From the NCBI GenBank assembly GCA_027486555.1, contig JAIXOX010000007.1, positions 1-64,000 of the forward strand: a stretch of 64,000 nucleotides of DNA, written 5' to 3'. The stretch's first letter is position 1; the number at the start of each line of letters is the position of its first letter. Under the pieces are notes generated by a model. The model did no database searches. It worked only from the letters and a program-made list of their open reading frames with translations, and was not told the DNA's origin. Of this stretch, positions 30,891 to 39,997 are shown piece after piece. The position numbers and the translations under genes were made by a program. This DNA comes from Comamonadaceae bacterium (GTDB taxonomy: Bacteria; Pseudomonadota; Gammaproteobacteria; Burkholderiales; Burkholderiaceae_C).

Positions 30891-31595
30891 TCAAACGCCG
30901 TAGCGGTCGCGGTAGGCTTGCACCATGGCCAAGTGATCACCCATCTCGGATGTGTTTTGCGCGGCCAAGAAAGACAGCAAATCGGACAGCTGGGCAATGC
31001 AGCACACCGCCATGCCCAGCGAGCCACGAACATATTGAACAGCGCTGTGAGGCACATCTATGACCAAGCCATCGGCTTGCTTTTCGGTGGCCATTTCCTG
31101 GCGGTCCAGGGCAATCGCAATGGCGTGCGGCGTGGCCCCGGCAGCCTGGATCAGCTCAATCGACTCCCGGGCAGCGGTCCCTGCGCTCATCACATCGTCC
31201 ACAATCAGCACGCGCCCTTTGAGGGGCGCGCCCACCAGCGAGCCACCTTCGCCGTGGTCTTTGGCTTCTTTGCGGTTGTAGGCAAAGGGCACGTTTTTGC
31301 CCAAGCGAGCCAGTTCAATGGCCACGGCCGCACCCAATGGGATGCCCTTGTAGGCGGGGCCAAAAATCATGTCGAACTCGATGCCGCTGGCCAGCAGGGC
31401 TTTTGCATAGAATTGCGCCAGTCGTCCCAACTTGGCACCATCGTCAAACAGGCCGGCGTTGAAAAAATAAGGGCTCATGCGCCCGGCTTTGGTCTTGAAT
31501 TGCCCAAAGCGCAGCACGCCCGAATCGACCGCAAATTGCACAAATTCCTGAGCAAGCGCCTGCATGTCGGCGCTGCTTGCCTGTCCTGTCACCAT
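30891..31595 (-). CDS. pyrE: Orotate phosphoribosyltransferase
   Basis: FGQFKTKAGRMSPYFFNAGLFDDGAKLGRLAQFYAKAL...GRVLIVDDVMSAGTAARESIELI PRPP motif. Confidence 0.96.
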   Translation of the reverse strand: MVTGQASSADMQALAQEFVQFAVDSGVLRFGQFKTKAGRMSPYFFNAGLFDDGAKLGRLAQFYAKALLASGIEFDMIFGPAYKGIPLGAAVAIELARLGKNVPFAYNRKEAKDHGEGGSLVGAPLKGRVLIVDDVMSAGTAARESIELIQAAGATPHAIAIALDRQEMATEKQADGLVIDVPHSAVQYVRGSLGMAVCCIAQLSDLLSFLAAQNTSEMGDHLAMVQAYRDRYGV

Positions 31596-32397
31596 GGGGA
31601 AATCCTTGTTCAAACTCACCAGCCTCAACCTCAACGGCATCCGCTCGGCCACGACCAAAGGGGTCGCAGATTGGCTGGCACAAGAGAAACCCGATTGTAT
31701 TTGTGTGCAAGAGGTCAAAGCCCAAGCGCCTGATGTGGAGGGCAAGTTTGAAGAGCTTGCGGGTTTGAAGGGCCACTTTCACTTTGCCGAGAAAAAGGGC
31801 TATTCGGGTGTGGGGGTGTACACCCGGCATGAGCCCAGCGACGTCGTGGTTGGTTTTGATGGCGGCGAGTTCGATGCCGAAGGCCGCTATGTTGAAACGC
31901 GTTTTGACATCCCTGGGCGCAAGCTGTCCATCATCAGCGTGTACTTTCCCAGTGGCTCGTCGGGCCCAGAGCGGCAAGAGGCCAAGTTCCGTTTTTTGAA
32001 CAAGATGTACCCGCACCTGATGGCCCTCAAGGCCGAGCGTGACTTTATTGTGTGCAGCGATGTGAACATTGCGCACCAACAAGCCGACCTCAAAAACTGG
32101 AAGGGCAACCTCAAGAACAGCGGCTTTTTGCCCGAAGAGCGCGCCTGGATGACCCAGCTCACCACCGAAGGTGGTGTGGTCGATGTGTACCGCCGCTTGA
32201 AACCCGAAACCACCGACGATTGCTACACCTGGTGGAGCAACCGGGGCCAAGCCTATGCCAAGAACGTGGGCTGGCGCCTGGACTACCACCTGGCCACGCC
32301 CGCCGTGGCCGAAAAAGCCCGTACCGAGCACATCTACAAGGACGAGAAGTTTTCGGACCACGCGCCCATCACCATCGGCTACGAGGGTTTGCTCTGA
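31594..32397 (+). CDS. xth: Exodeoxyribonuclease III (AP endonuclease family)
   Basis: FKLTSLNLNGIRSATTKGVADWLAQEKPDCICVQEVKAQ...GWRLDYHLATPAVAEKARTEHIYKDEKFSDHAPITIGY. Confidence 0.95.
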   Translation: MGKSLFKLTSLNLNGIRSATTKGVADWLAQEKPDCICVQEVKAQAPDVEGKFEELAGLKGHFHFAEKKGYSGVGVYTRHEPSDVVVGFDGGEFDAEGRYVETRFDIPGRKLSIISVYFPSGSSGPERQEAKFRFLNKMYPHLMALKAERDFIVCSDVNIAHQQADLKNWKGNLKNSGFLPEERAWMTQLTTEGGVVDVYRRLKPETTDDCYTWWSNRGQAYAKNVGWRLDYHLATPAVAEKARTEHIYKDEKFSDHAPITIGYEGLL

Positions 32398-32463
32398 GGC
32401 CCTGAGGACTTGAAGCTGTTGCAATGCTTGACTTGGCCTGTCAAGGCCCATGCAGGAGGACGA

Positions 32464-33573
32464 ATGAAAAAGATGTTGGGTGTTTTGGGGGTGCTGCTGC
32501 TGGCTGCGCTGGCGTATTTTTGCCTGTGGCCAGTCCCGGTTGAGCCGCTCAGCTGGAACGCCCCCAAAGCACTTGGCTATGCGGGGCCGCATGCGGTCAA
32601 CGACAAGCTGGCCAAGCTCAACATCATCGACCTGGGGGACGAGGCGGGGCCAGAGCACATCGCCATGGGGCCGGATGGCAAGCTCTACACCACGGTGGAG
32701 AGTGGCCGCATTTTGCGCATGCAGCCCGACGGCTCGCAACAAGAAGTCTTCGCGCAAACGGGGGGTCGGGTGCTGGGTTTTGACTTTGATGCCCAAGGCC
32801 ACCTGATTGCTGCAGACGCCGTCAAAGGCCTGCTGTCCATCGCGCCCGACCGATCGATTCAGCTGCTGACCGACCAGGTGAGTGTGGGCGGCAAGTCCGA
32901 CCCGATCCGATACGCCGACGCGGTGGTGGTGGCCCAAAACGGCAAGATTTACCTGAGCGACGCGTCCACCCGCTTTGCCCCCAAGGACTGGGGCGGCACT
33001 TTCGAGGCCAGTGTGCTCGACATCCTGGAACAGGCGGCCACAGGCCGTGTGTTGGAGTTTGACCCAACCACAGGCAAAACCCGCGTGGTGGCAAGGGGCC
33101 TGAGCTTTGCCAACGGGGTGGCGCTGAGTCAGGACGAAAAGTACCTGTTTGTGAACGAGACAGGCAAGTACCGGGTTTGGAAGATCGATGTTGGAGCCCA
33201 GAATTTGGACGTGGCCCAAGGGGGCGAACAGGCTCGCGTGTTGTTCGACAACTTGCCCGGCTACCCCGACAACCTCATGCGTGGGCAGGGTGGCAAGATT
33301 TGGTTGGGTTTTGCCAAGCCACGCAACCCGATCGTCGACAAAATGGCAGACCAGCCGTTCATGCGCAAGGTCACGATGCGCCTGCCCCGTGCCTTGTGGC
33401 CCATTCCCAGAGCCTATGGCCATGTGATGGCGTTCACCGAAGACGGCCAAGTGGTGCAGGACCTGCAAGACCCCAGTGGCCAATACCCCGAGTGCACGGG
33501 CGTGACCGAGACGGCGGACCGGCTCTACATTCACAGCCTGCACGCCAAAGGACTGGGCTGGTTGCCGCGCTAA
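32464..33573 (+). CDS. SMP-30/gluconolactonase/strictosidine-synthase-like beta-propeller
   Basis: N-terminal TM/signal; GPEHIAMGPDGKLYTTVESGRILRMQPDG...FANGVALSQDEKYLFVNETGKYRVWKI. Confidence 0.88.
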   Translation: MKKMLGVLGVLLLAALAYFCLWPVPVEPLSWNAPKALGYAGPHAVNDKLAKLNIIDLGDEAGPEHIAMGPDGKLYTTVESGRILRMQPDGSQQEVFAQTGGRVLGFDFDAQGHLIAADAVKGLLSIAPDRSIQLLTDQVSVGGKSDPIRYADAVVVAQNGKIYLSDASTRFAPKDWGGTFEASVLDILEQAATGRVLEFDPTTGKTRVVARGLSFANGVALSQDEKYLFVNETGKYRVWKIDVGAQNLDVAQGGEQARVLFDNLPGYPDNLMRGQGGKIWLGFAKPRNPIVDKMADQPFMRKVTMRLPRALWPIPRAYGHVMAFTEDGQVVQDLQDPSGQYPECTGVTETADRLYIHSLHAKGLGWLPR

Positions 33574-33576
33574 ACC

Positions 33577-34329
33577 TCAACTGCGGGTGTAAGTGAGCAT
33601 ACGGCCTTTGTAGGCGGCCATGTGCCCGTGCGCGGGCTGATCCAACACCTGTTCATGGCGGGCAAAGCCCAGCCGGGCCATTTGTTTGTGAAAAGCCGCA
33701 CGGTTGCCCCGATTGGGATCGACCACCCAGATCTCTGAGCGGCTGGCGGCATGCGCCTGGATGAAACTGGCCAGCGTGCCCTCGTCATCGCGCTCATACA
33801 AGATGTCGCTGCCCATGATCAGGTCGAACACACCGCTGGGCGCGGCGTCCTGGGCTGAGGTCAGCACCGGCAGACCATCTTCGCGCAGTGCCGCCTTGCC
33901 CCACAGACCGTGACAGTAGGCCATGGGCGGCAAGCCGTTCAGGCGTGTGTTTTCATCCAAAAAAGCGTGCGCCAAGGGGTGGCAATCACTGGCGGTGACC
34001 GAAGCCCCCCTGCGATGGGCCACCAGACTGGCCAAGCCCAGACCGCAGCCAATTTCCAAAATCCGCTCGACCGACACGGGCCTTTGGGCCATGCGTTGGG
34101 CCATGTGTTGACCCGAGGGCCAAAGCAGACCAAACAAAGGCCAGTTGGCCGAGGAGATGCCCAAGTTCAGGGCCTCATCCAGCGGGTCGTGAAACTGGTT
34201 GTTGTCCAGCAGGGAGCGGATGATCAGGTTTTCGACCCCCTCAATGGCAATGCTGTTGTGTTGGGTCAAGTAGCCCGGTGAAGAGGGGTGCAAACAATCA
34301 ATCGTTGCAGCGCAAATGCCAAAAATCAA
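33577..34329 (-). CDS. Class I SAM-dependent methyltransferase (small-molecule/protein-lysine MTase-like)
   Basis: RILEIGCGLGLASLVAHRRGASVTASDCHPLAHAFLDENTRLN...DLIMGSDILYERD. Confidence 0.88.
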   Translation of the reverse strand: MIFGICAATIDCLHPSSPGYLTQHNSIAIEGVENLIIRSLLDNNQFHDPLDEALNLGISSANWPLFGLLWPSGQHMAQRMAQRPVSVERILEIGCGLGLASLVAHRRGASVTASDCHPLAHAFLDENTRLNGLPPMAYCHGLWGKAALREDGLPVLTSAQDAAPSGVFDLIMGSDILYERDDEGTLASFIQAHAASRSEIWVVDPNRGNRAAFHKQMARLGFARHEQVLDQPAHGHMAAYKGRMLTYTRS

Positions 34330-34418
34330 CAGGCGCTGGCTGAGCCGGACTGTACACCTCTGTATCGGGAAGTTGGGGTGATCCCCTCGGGTTCACGGCA
34401 TGCCCGATAATTTGCGGC

Positions 34419-35060
34419 ATGCTGCAATACGAAACCATTCCTGTCACCCCTTTCCAGCAAAACTGCTCCCTTGTTTGGGACGACCAAAGCCGCCAAGCGG
34501 CAGTGGTCGATCCGGGGGGAGACCTTGAGTTGATCCTGGCGGCTGTCCAATCCCATGGCTTGCGTTTGGAGCAAATCTGGATCACCCATGGCCACCTGGA
34601 CCACGCCTCGGGTACGGCCGATTTGGCCGAACAGCTGGGCGGTTTGCCCATCATCGGGCCGCACCCGGCCGACCAGTTCTGGATTGACGGACTGCCGCAG
34701 GCGGCCGCTGCTTATGGTTTTCCCCCTGCCCGGGTGTTCCATCCCACGCGTTGGCTGGCCGATGGCGACACGGTGAGTTTGGGGGCGCACACCTTGCAGG
34801 TGCGCCATTGCCCGGGGCACACGCCCGGCCATGTGGTTTTTTATTCGCCCGAGATCAAGCGGGCCTTTGTGGGTGACGTGTTGTTTGCCGGCAGCATTGG
34901 CCGCACGGATTTTCCGCAAGGCAACCACGACGATTTGATCGCCAGCATCACCCAGCGCCTGTGGCCCATGGGCAATGACACGGTATTCATCCCCGGTCAT
35001 GGCCCCGAGAGCACCTTTGGCCGTGAGCGTCAAAGCAACCCTTATGTGGGTGGGACCTGA
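34419..35060 (+). CDS. MBL-fold metallo-hydrolase (glyoxalase II-like)
   Basis: WITHGHLDHASGTADLAEQLG; HCPGHTPGHVVFYSPE; FVGDVLFAGSIGRTDFP. Confidence 0.94.
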   Translation: MLQYETIPVTPFQQNCSLVWDDQSRQAAVVDPGGDLELILAAVQSHGLRLEQIWITHGHLDHASGTADLAEQLGGLPIIGPHPADQFWIDGLPQAAAAYGFPPARVFHPTRWLADGDTVSLGAHTLQVRHCPGHTPGHVVFYSPEIKRAFVGDVLFAGSIGRTDFPQGNHDDLIASITQRLWPMGNDTVFIPGHGPESTFGRERQSNPYVGGT

Positions 35061-35147
35061 GCCCAGCCCATACAGGAGGCACAGCTCGGTCAAAGGGCCA
35101 TCGCACAAAGGCGTTGGCCCGAGCGCTGGCCCAGGCGCTGCGCCCTG

Positions 35148-36059
35148 TCAGCCCCGACGGGCTTGTTCGTAAAGGTGCTGAACCTTGGGCAAGTTGGCCT
35201 GCAACTCTTCAATGCGGTTGCTGCCACTGGGGTGGGTGGACAAAAAGGATGGGCCTCCATTGCCATTGGCGGCCAACATTTTTTGCCACAAGCTCACGCT
35301 GGCTTCTGGGCGAAAGCCGCCGCGTGCGGCGATTTCCAAGCCCACCAGGTCGGATTCGGTTTCGTCGTCACGGCCATATTTGAGGGTCAACAACTGTGTG
35401 CCCAGATTGGCCGCCGCATCGCCCAAAGAACCCAGGCCCAGCAGTTGTGAGGCAATGGACAAGCCCATGCCGGTGACCTGTGTTTTGGCCAATCGCTCGC
35501 GGGCGTGCTCACGCAGCGCGTGCGCCATTTCATGGCCCATGATCATGGCCACTTCATCGTCGTTGAGTTTGAGCTGGTCCAGGATGCCTGTGTAAAAAGC
35601 AATCTTGCCGCCCGGCATGCACCAGGCGTTGATTTGCTTGCTGCCCACCAGGTTAACTTGCCATTTCCATTCGCGCGAACGGGGGTTCCACTGTGCGGCG
35701 TGCGGAATGAGCCTTTGCGCAATGGCGTGCAGACGCTGCAATTGCGGGTGTCCTTCGGGGGCCAAGGCGTTTTTGGCACGAGCTTCGGCCAAAACCTGGG
35801 CATATTGCTGGCGCGCAGAGGCTTCCAGGGTTTCGGCCGGGACCAGTTTGCGCAGGCCAGAAGAAGAACCGACTTCAACTTGAGCCAAGGCCGAACCTGC
35901 GGCACCGGCACCTGCCGCCAGGATGAATGCCCGTCGGGCTTGCCAGATGCCCGGGTGAGGGGCAGCTTGGGGGGCCGTGACGTCGGTGAGGTCGTGCGCG
36001 GCAGAGGTTTTGAAATTGCAAATAAAGCACATAGTTCGCAAATGATAACGAATGGCCAA
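35148..36059 (-). CDS. M48-family metallopeptidase
   Basis: DEVAMIMGHEMAHALREHARERLA (HExxH); NAWCMPGGKIAFYTGIL. Confidence 0.94.
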   Translation of the reverse strand: MAIRYHLRTMCFICNFKTSAAHDLTDVTAPQAAPHPGIWQARRAFILAAGAGAAGSALAQVEVGSSSGLRKLVPAETLEASARQQYAQVLAEARAKNALAPEGHPQLQRLHAIAQRLIPHAAQWNPRSREWKWQVNLVGSKQINAWCMPGGKIAFYTGILDQLKLNDDEVAMIMGHEMAHALREHARERLAKTQVTGMGLSIASQLLGLGSLGDAAANLGTQLLTLKYGRDDETESDLVGLEIAARGGFRPEASVSLWQKMLAANGNGGPSFLSTHPSGSNRIEELQANLPKVQHLYEQARRG

Positions 36060-36130
36060 AAATCATGCGAGACGCTGATGGTCCTGCTGTAGGCATCTTG
36101 GCGACATGGTTGGGGCGCGCTGATAATTCA

Positions 36131-37507
36131 ATGATGCCCAACACCACATTCCCCCCCGCTGACCCTGCCCAAACCCCCGCGGTGCGCACTTGGCGCGAAG
36201 CCCTGCGCCTGTATTTGCAGCCCGCCAGCTTGCGCATGCTGGCGCTGGGCTTTTCAGCGGGCTTGCCGCTGCTGCTGGTGCTGGGCACGCTCAGTTTTCG
36301 GCTGCGCGAGGCGGGTATTGACCGCAGCACCATCGGTTACCTCAGCTGGGTCGGGTTGGCGTATGGTGTGAAATGGATGTGGGCCCCTCTGGTGGACCGC
36401 ATGCCCATACCCTGGCTCACACGGCCGTTAGGGCGCAGGCGCAGCTGGCTGCTGGTGTCGCAGCTGGTCATCGCGCTCGGCCTGGTGGGCATGGCCTTGA
36501 ACGACCCTTCGCAATTACTCGGCCCCTTGGTCGCTTGCGCGTTGGCGGTGGCCATCGCTTCGGCCACACAAGACATTGCGCTGGACGCTTACCGCATCGA
36601 GTCGGCCGAGGTGAATGCCCAAGCCGCCTTGGCGGCCAGTTACCAGACGGGATACCGCCTGGCCATGATCTGGGCCGGGGCGGGGGTGTTGTGGGTGGCG
36701 GCCTTTGTCCAAGGCGAGCAAGCCACGGGTTACGCCCAATCGGCCTGGCAAGCGGCTTACCTGGTCATGGCGCTGAGCATGCTGCCGGGCATGTGGGTGG
36801 TGCTGGCCTCGCCCGAGCCAGTGCCTGCCCCCTTTGCGCCCGCGCGTAACGTGGCCGAATGGCTCAAGGGCGCGGTGGTCGAGCCTTTTGCCGATTTCTG
36901 GCTGCGTTACCGCTGGCAGGCGGTGCTGCTGCTGGCGCTGATTGCGGTCTACCGCATCAGCGACGTGGTCATGGGCATCATGGCCAACCCGTTTTATGTG
37001 GACATGGGCTTCACCAAAAGCGAAGTGGCCAGCGTGACCAAGGTCTACGGCGTCATCATGACCTTGGTGGGTGCGTTTGTGGGCGGCTTGTTGGCGGCGC
37101 GACTGGGTGTCATGCGCGTGCTCATGCTGGGTGCAGCTTTGAGTGCGCTCACCAACTTGCTGTTTGTCTGGCTCAGCGGCGTGGGCCACGATGTGCAGGC
37201 GCTGGTCTGGGTGATCTCGGCCGACAACCTGGCCAGTGGCATTGCTTCAGCTGCCTTCATTGCTTATTTGTCCTCGCTCACCAACATCAGTTATTCGGCC
37301 ACGCAATACGCGCTGCTCAGCTCCATGATGCTGCTGCTGCCCAAGTTCATCGCCGGTTTTTCGGGGGAATTTGTCGATGCCCACGGTTACGCCAGCTTCT
37401 TCACGGCCACGGCCTGGTTAGGCCTGCCGGTGTTGGTGTTGGTGGCGCTGGCGTCCCGGGTGCATGCGAACAACCCGCATCCCCCACCGTTGTCACCCCG
37501 GGTTTGA
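36131..37507 (+). CDS. AmpG-like MFS permease
   Basis: LRLYLQPASLRMLALGFSAGLPLLLVLGTLSFRLREAGIDRSTIGYLSWVGLAYGVKWMWAPLVDR, AmpG family N-terminus. Confidence 0.92.
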   Translation: MMPNTTFPPADPAQTPAVRTWREALRLYLQPASLRMLALGFSAGLPLLLVLGTLSFRLREAGIDRSTIGYLSWVGLAYGVKWMWAPLVDRMPIPWLTRPLGRRRSWLLVSQLVIALGLVGMALNDPSQLLGPLVACALAVAIASATQDIALDAYRIESAEVNAQAALAASYQTGYRLAMIWAGAGVLWVAAFVQGEQATGYAQSAWQAAYLVMALSMLPGMWVVLASPEPVPAPFAPARNVAEWLKGAVVEPFADFWLRYRWQAVLLLALIAVYRISDVVMGIMANPFYVDMGFTKSEVASVTKVYGVIMTLVGAFVGGLLAARLGVMRVLMLGAALSALTNLLFVWLSGVGHDVQALVWVISADNLASGIASAAFIAYLSSLTNISYSATQYALLSSMMLLLPKFIAGFSGEFVDAHGYASFFTATAWLGLPVLVLVALASRVHANNPHPPPLSPRV

Positions 37508-37567
37508 CCCGGGGTCCATGTTTGAAGTTCCTGCAAAGATGTATCCCGGCTCGGGGGCTGGGATGAC
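37490..37567. repeat. REP-like palindromic element at gene 3' end (family D)
   Basis: tgtcaccccgggtttgacccggggtcca ... atcccggctcgggggctgggatgaca; outer arms are imperfect inverted repeats and each arm is itself partly palindromic. Confidence 0.75.
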
Positions 37568-37659
37568 AAATCTAGGGGGCGGCATGACGGGGGGCTTTGA
37601 TTTACCCAGATTTACACGGCCGACACGTCCAGCGCTTGCAAAAAGGCGATGATCCAGCC

Positions 37660-38361
37660 ATGCAACAACTCTTGATGATCGAAGACGATGCGCGGCTAGC
37701 GGGCATGGTGGCGGACTACCTGGGGCAAAACGGTTTTGGCGTCAGCCTTGCGCCCAACGCGCAAAATGGTCTGGCCCGATTGCAAAGCGCGGGCGTGGAC
37801 CTGGTCATCCTCGACCTGATGCTCCCCGACATGGACGGCCTGCAGGTGTGTCAGCGCATCCGCGCCCTGCCCGGCGCTTTGGGCCAAGTGCCGGTGCTCA
37901 TGCTCACGGCCAAAGGCGATCCGATGGACCGCATCATTGGCTTGGAAATGGGGGCCGACGATTATTTGCCCAAGCCCTTTGAGCCGCGTGAGTTGCTGGC
38001 CCGCATCAAAGCCATCTTGCGCCGCCACAACACCGTTCATGACACGACCCAAAAGCTGCTGCAATTTGGCTCGCTCGAGATTGACCGCGATGCCCGCCGC
38101 GTCAGCGTCAAGGGCCAGGAATGCGATTTGACTTCCCACCAGTACGACCTGTTGGTGGCGCTGGCCGAGCGTGCGGGCCGCGTGCTGACGCGCGACCAGA
38201 TCATGGAGGCTGTGCGGGGTCGCGAACTCGAAGCCTTTGACCGATCCATTAACGTGCACATGGGCCGCATCCGCGCTGCCATCGAGGCTGACCCCAAAGC
38301 GCCGCAACGCATCCTCACTGTGCGTGGTGTGGGTTATGTGTTTGCGCGTCACCAAGACTGA
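37660..38361 (+). CDS. OmpR-family response regulator
   Basis: LLMIEDDARLAGMVADYLGQNG...VILDLMLPDMDGLQVCQRIR...MGADDYLPKPFEPRELLARI; winged-helix C-terminus. Confidence 0.96.
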   Translation: MQQLLMIEDDARLAGMVADYLGQNGFGVSLAPNAQNGLARLQSAGVDLVILDLMLPDMDGLQVCQRIRALPGALGQVPVLMLTAKGDPMDRIIGLEMGADDYLPKPFEPRELLARIKAILRRHNTVHDTTQKLLQFGSLEIDRDARRVSVKGQECDLTSHQYDLLVALAERAGRVLTRDQIMEAVRGRELEAFDRSINVHMGRIRAAIEADPKAPQRILTVRGVGYVFARHQD

Positions 38362-38365
38362 GCCC

Positions 38366-39736
38366 ATGCCGATCCAAGCTTTGACGCGCCAATGGTCACG
38401 CCACCTGTACCTGCGCATTTGGCTGGCTGTAGTGGGTGTCGTGACCCTGTTGATGCTGGTGGTGGGGTGGGCCTGGCGTGCCACGGTCGAGCACCATGCC
38501 GCGCCGCCCGCCCCGCGTGAATGGGTGGTGCTCAATGCCCAAGGCGACGTGTTGGCCAGCACCACCCGGGCCGGGCCTTTTGCCCCTTTGGTGTTTGATG
38601 TGCCCTTGCCCGATGGCCAGACGCTGGCGCTGCAGGTGCAGCGCAGCGACGAACGTGCCGGTGAGCGCCAACGTCCCCCCGCTTCAGAAGGCCGGCCGGG
38701 CATGTTTGGCATGCTTGGTATTGGGCCGGGCGCGTCAGGGCACTTTCCGCCCCACCTGTTGCCCCACCTGGTGCCCCACTTACCGCCCCACTTGCGCAGA
38801 GACATGCCCTGGTGGGCCAAGCCCACGGGGTTTTTCTGGATGCTGGGCCTGATCGGCTTGGCCGTGGCGCTGGGCCTGTACCCGGTGGTGCGCAGGCTCA
38901 CGCAGCGGCTTGAAGGCCTGCAACGCGGCGTGCAGCGCTGGGGGGGGGGCGACTTGTCGGCGCGTGTGCCGGTGCAAGGCGACGACGAAGTGGCCGATTT
39001 GTCCGAACGCTTCAACGCGGCGGCCGCGCGCATCGAAGGCCTGATGGCCTCGCAAAAATCCTTGCTGGCCAACGCCTCGCACGAGCTGCGCTCGCCACTG
39101 GCACGCATCCGCATGGGGCTGGAGCTGCTGAACGGCCCCGCGGCCGACTTGGACGCACATGCCCGCAGCCGCGCCGAAATCTTGCGCAACATGGCCGAGC
39201 TGGACCAGCTGATCGACGAAATTTTGCTGGCCAGTCGCCTCCATGCCAAAGAAGCCGACATCGGCACCGTGGAGGCGGTGGACCTGGTGGGCCTGTGTGC
39301 TGAAGAGTGTGCGCGTGTGGGGGCCGAGCTGGAAGTGCCGCCAGGCCAGTTGCAGCTGGAGGTGCTGGGGGTGGCCAAGCTGCTGCGCCGTCTGGTGCGC
39401 AATCTGCTGGAAAATGCGCGGCGGTACGGCGCCAGCGGCCACGACACCGCGCAAGGCCAGGGCATTGCCCTGACCTTGACTCAGCAAGGCCAGACGGTCC
39501 GTATCCGGGTGTGTGACCATGGCCCGGGCGTGCCCACTGACTACCGCGACCGCATTTTTGAGCCCTTTTTCCGTTTGCCTGGGGCCAGTGAGCGCGTGGG
39601 CGGTGTGGGCTTGGGGCTCTCGCTCGTCAAGTCAATTGCCGAGCGCCATGGCGGGCGGGTAGGGTGCGCAGACCAGCCCGGTGGCGGTGCCTGCTTTGAG
39701 GTGGACTTGCCTCAAAGCAAAACGGCGAACACCTGA
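38366..39736 (+). CDS. Sensor histidine kinase with His-rich periplasmic PHL repeat
   Basis: HAMP; SLLANASHELRSPLARIRMGLELL; GPGVPTDYRDRIFEPFFRLPGASERVGGVGLGLSLVKSI. Confidence 0.95.
   Translation: MPIQALTRQWSRHLYLRIWLAVVGVVTLLMLVVGWAWRATVEHHAAPPAPREWVVLNAQGDVLASTTRAGPFAPLVFDVPLPDGQTLALQVQRSDERAGERQRPPASEGRPGMFGMLGIGPGASGHFPPHLLPHLVPHLPPHLRRDMPWWAKPTGFFWMLGLIGLAVALGLYPVVRRLTQRLEGLQRGVQRWGGGDLSARVPVQGDDEVADLSERFNAAAARIEGLMASQKSLLANASHELRSPLARIRMGLELLNGPAADLDAHARSRAEILRNMAELDQLIDEILLASRLHAKEADIGTVEAVDLVGLCAEECARVGAELEVPPGQLQLEVLGVAKLLRRLVRNLLENARRYGASGHDTAQGQGIALTLTQQGQTVRIRVCDHGPGVPTDYRDRIFEPFFRLPGASERVGGVGLGLSLVKSIAERHGGRVGCADQPGGGACFEVDLPQSKTANT
38750..38797 (+). repeat. 12-bp x 4 in-frame tandem repeat (PHLx)4
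   Basis: ccccacctgttg / ccccacctggtg / ccccacttaccg / ccccacttgcgc. Confidence 0.9.
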
Positions 39737-39747
39737 GGGTTCGCCGT
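39726..39747 (-). terminator. Hairpin, likely terminator for the minus-strand zinc-finger/ilvE transcripts
   Basis: cggcgaac-acctgag-ggttcgccg; followed on the minus strand by gttttgctttg. Confidence 0.55.
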
Positions 39748-39787
39748 GCGCGCGTCGGGCCACCGCTGGGACGGCCGTGCTTGGGTT

Positions 39788-39994
39788 TCAGTGGTGGTGA
39801 CCCACCACTTCGCCCGCTTTCAATTGGTAGAGGGTGCCGCAATAAGGGCACTTGGCCTGGCCGGTCTTGGCCACGTCCAGATACACCTTGGGGTGGCTGT
39901 TCCAGATCTTCATGTCGGCCTTGGGGCTGGGGCAAAACACACCGCCCTGGGGGTTAAGGTCGGCGGTCAGCAGTTCAACAGTCGCGTTGCTCAT
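39788..39994 (-). CDS. Zinc-finger domain-containing small protein
   Basis: VFCPSPKADMKIWNSHPKVYLDVAKTGQAKCPYCGTLYQLKAGEVVGHHH. Confidence 0.9.
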   Translation of the reverse strand: MSNATVELLTADLNPQGGVFCPSPKADMKIWNSHPKVYLDVAKTGQAKCPYCGTLYQLKAGEVVGHHH

Positions 39995-39997
39995 GGT

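Noticed and set aside
31444-33543. 699-aa minus-strand ORF opposite xth and the SMP-30-like gene
   Set aside because: Antisense shadow of two well-supported genes; composition (His/Gln/Val-rich) typical of mirrored codon bias in GC3-rich DNA; overlaps pyrE as well
37696-39465. 589-aa minus-strand ORF opposite the two-component system
   Set aside because: Antisense to clear response regulator and histidine kinase; low-complexity Ser/Arg-rich translation
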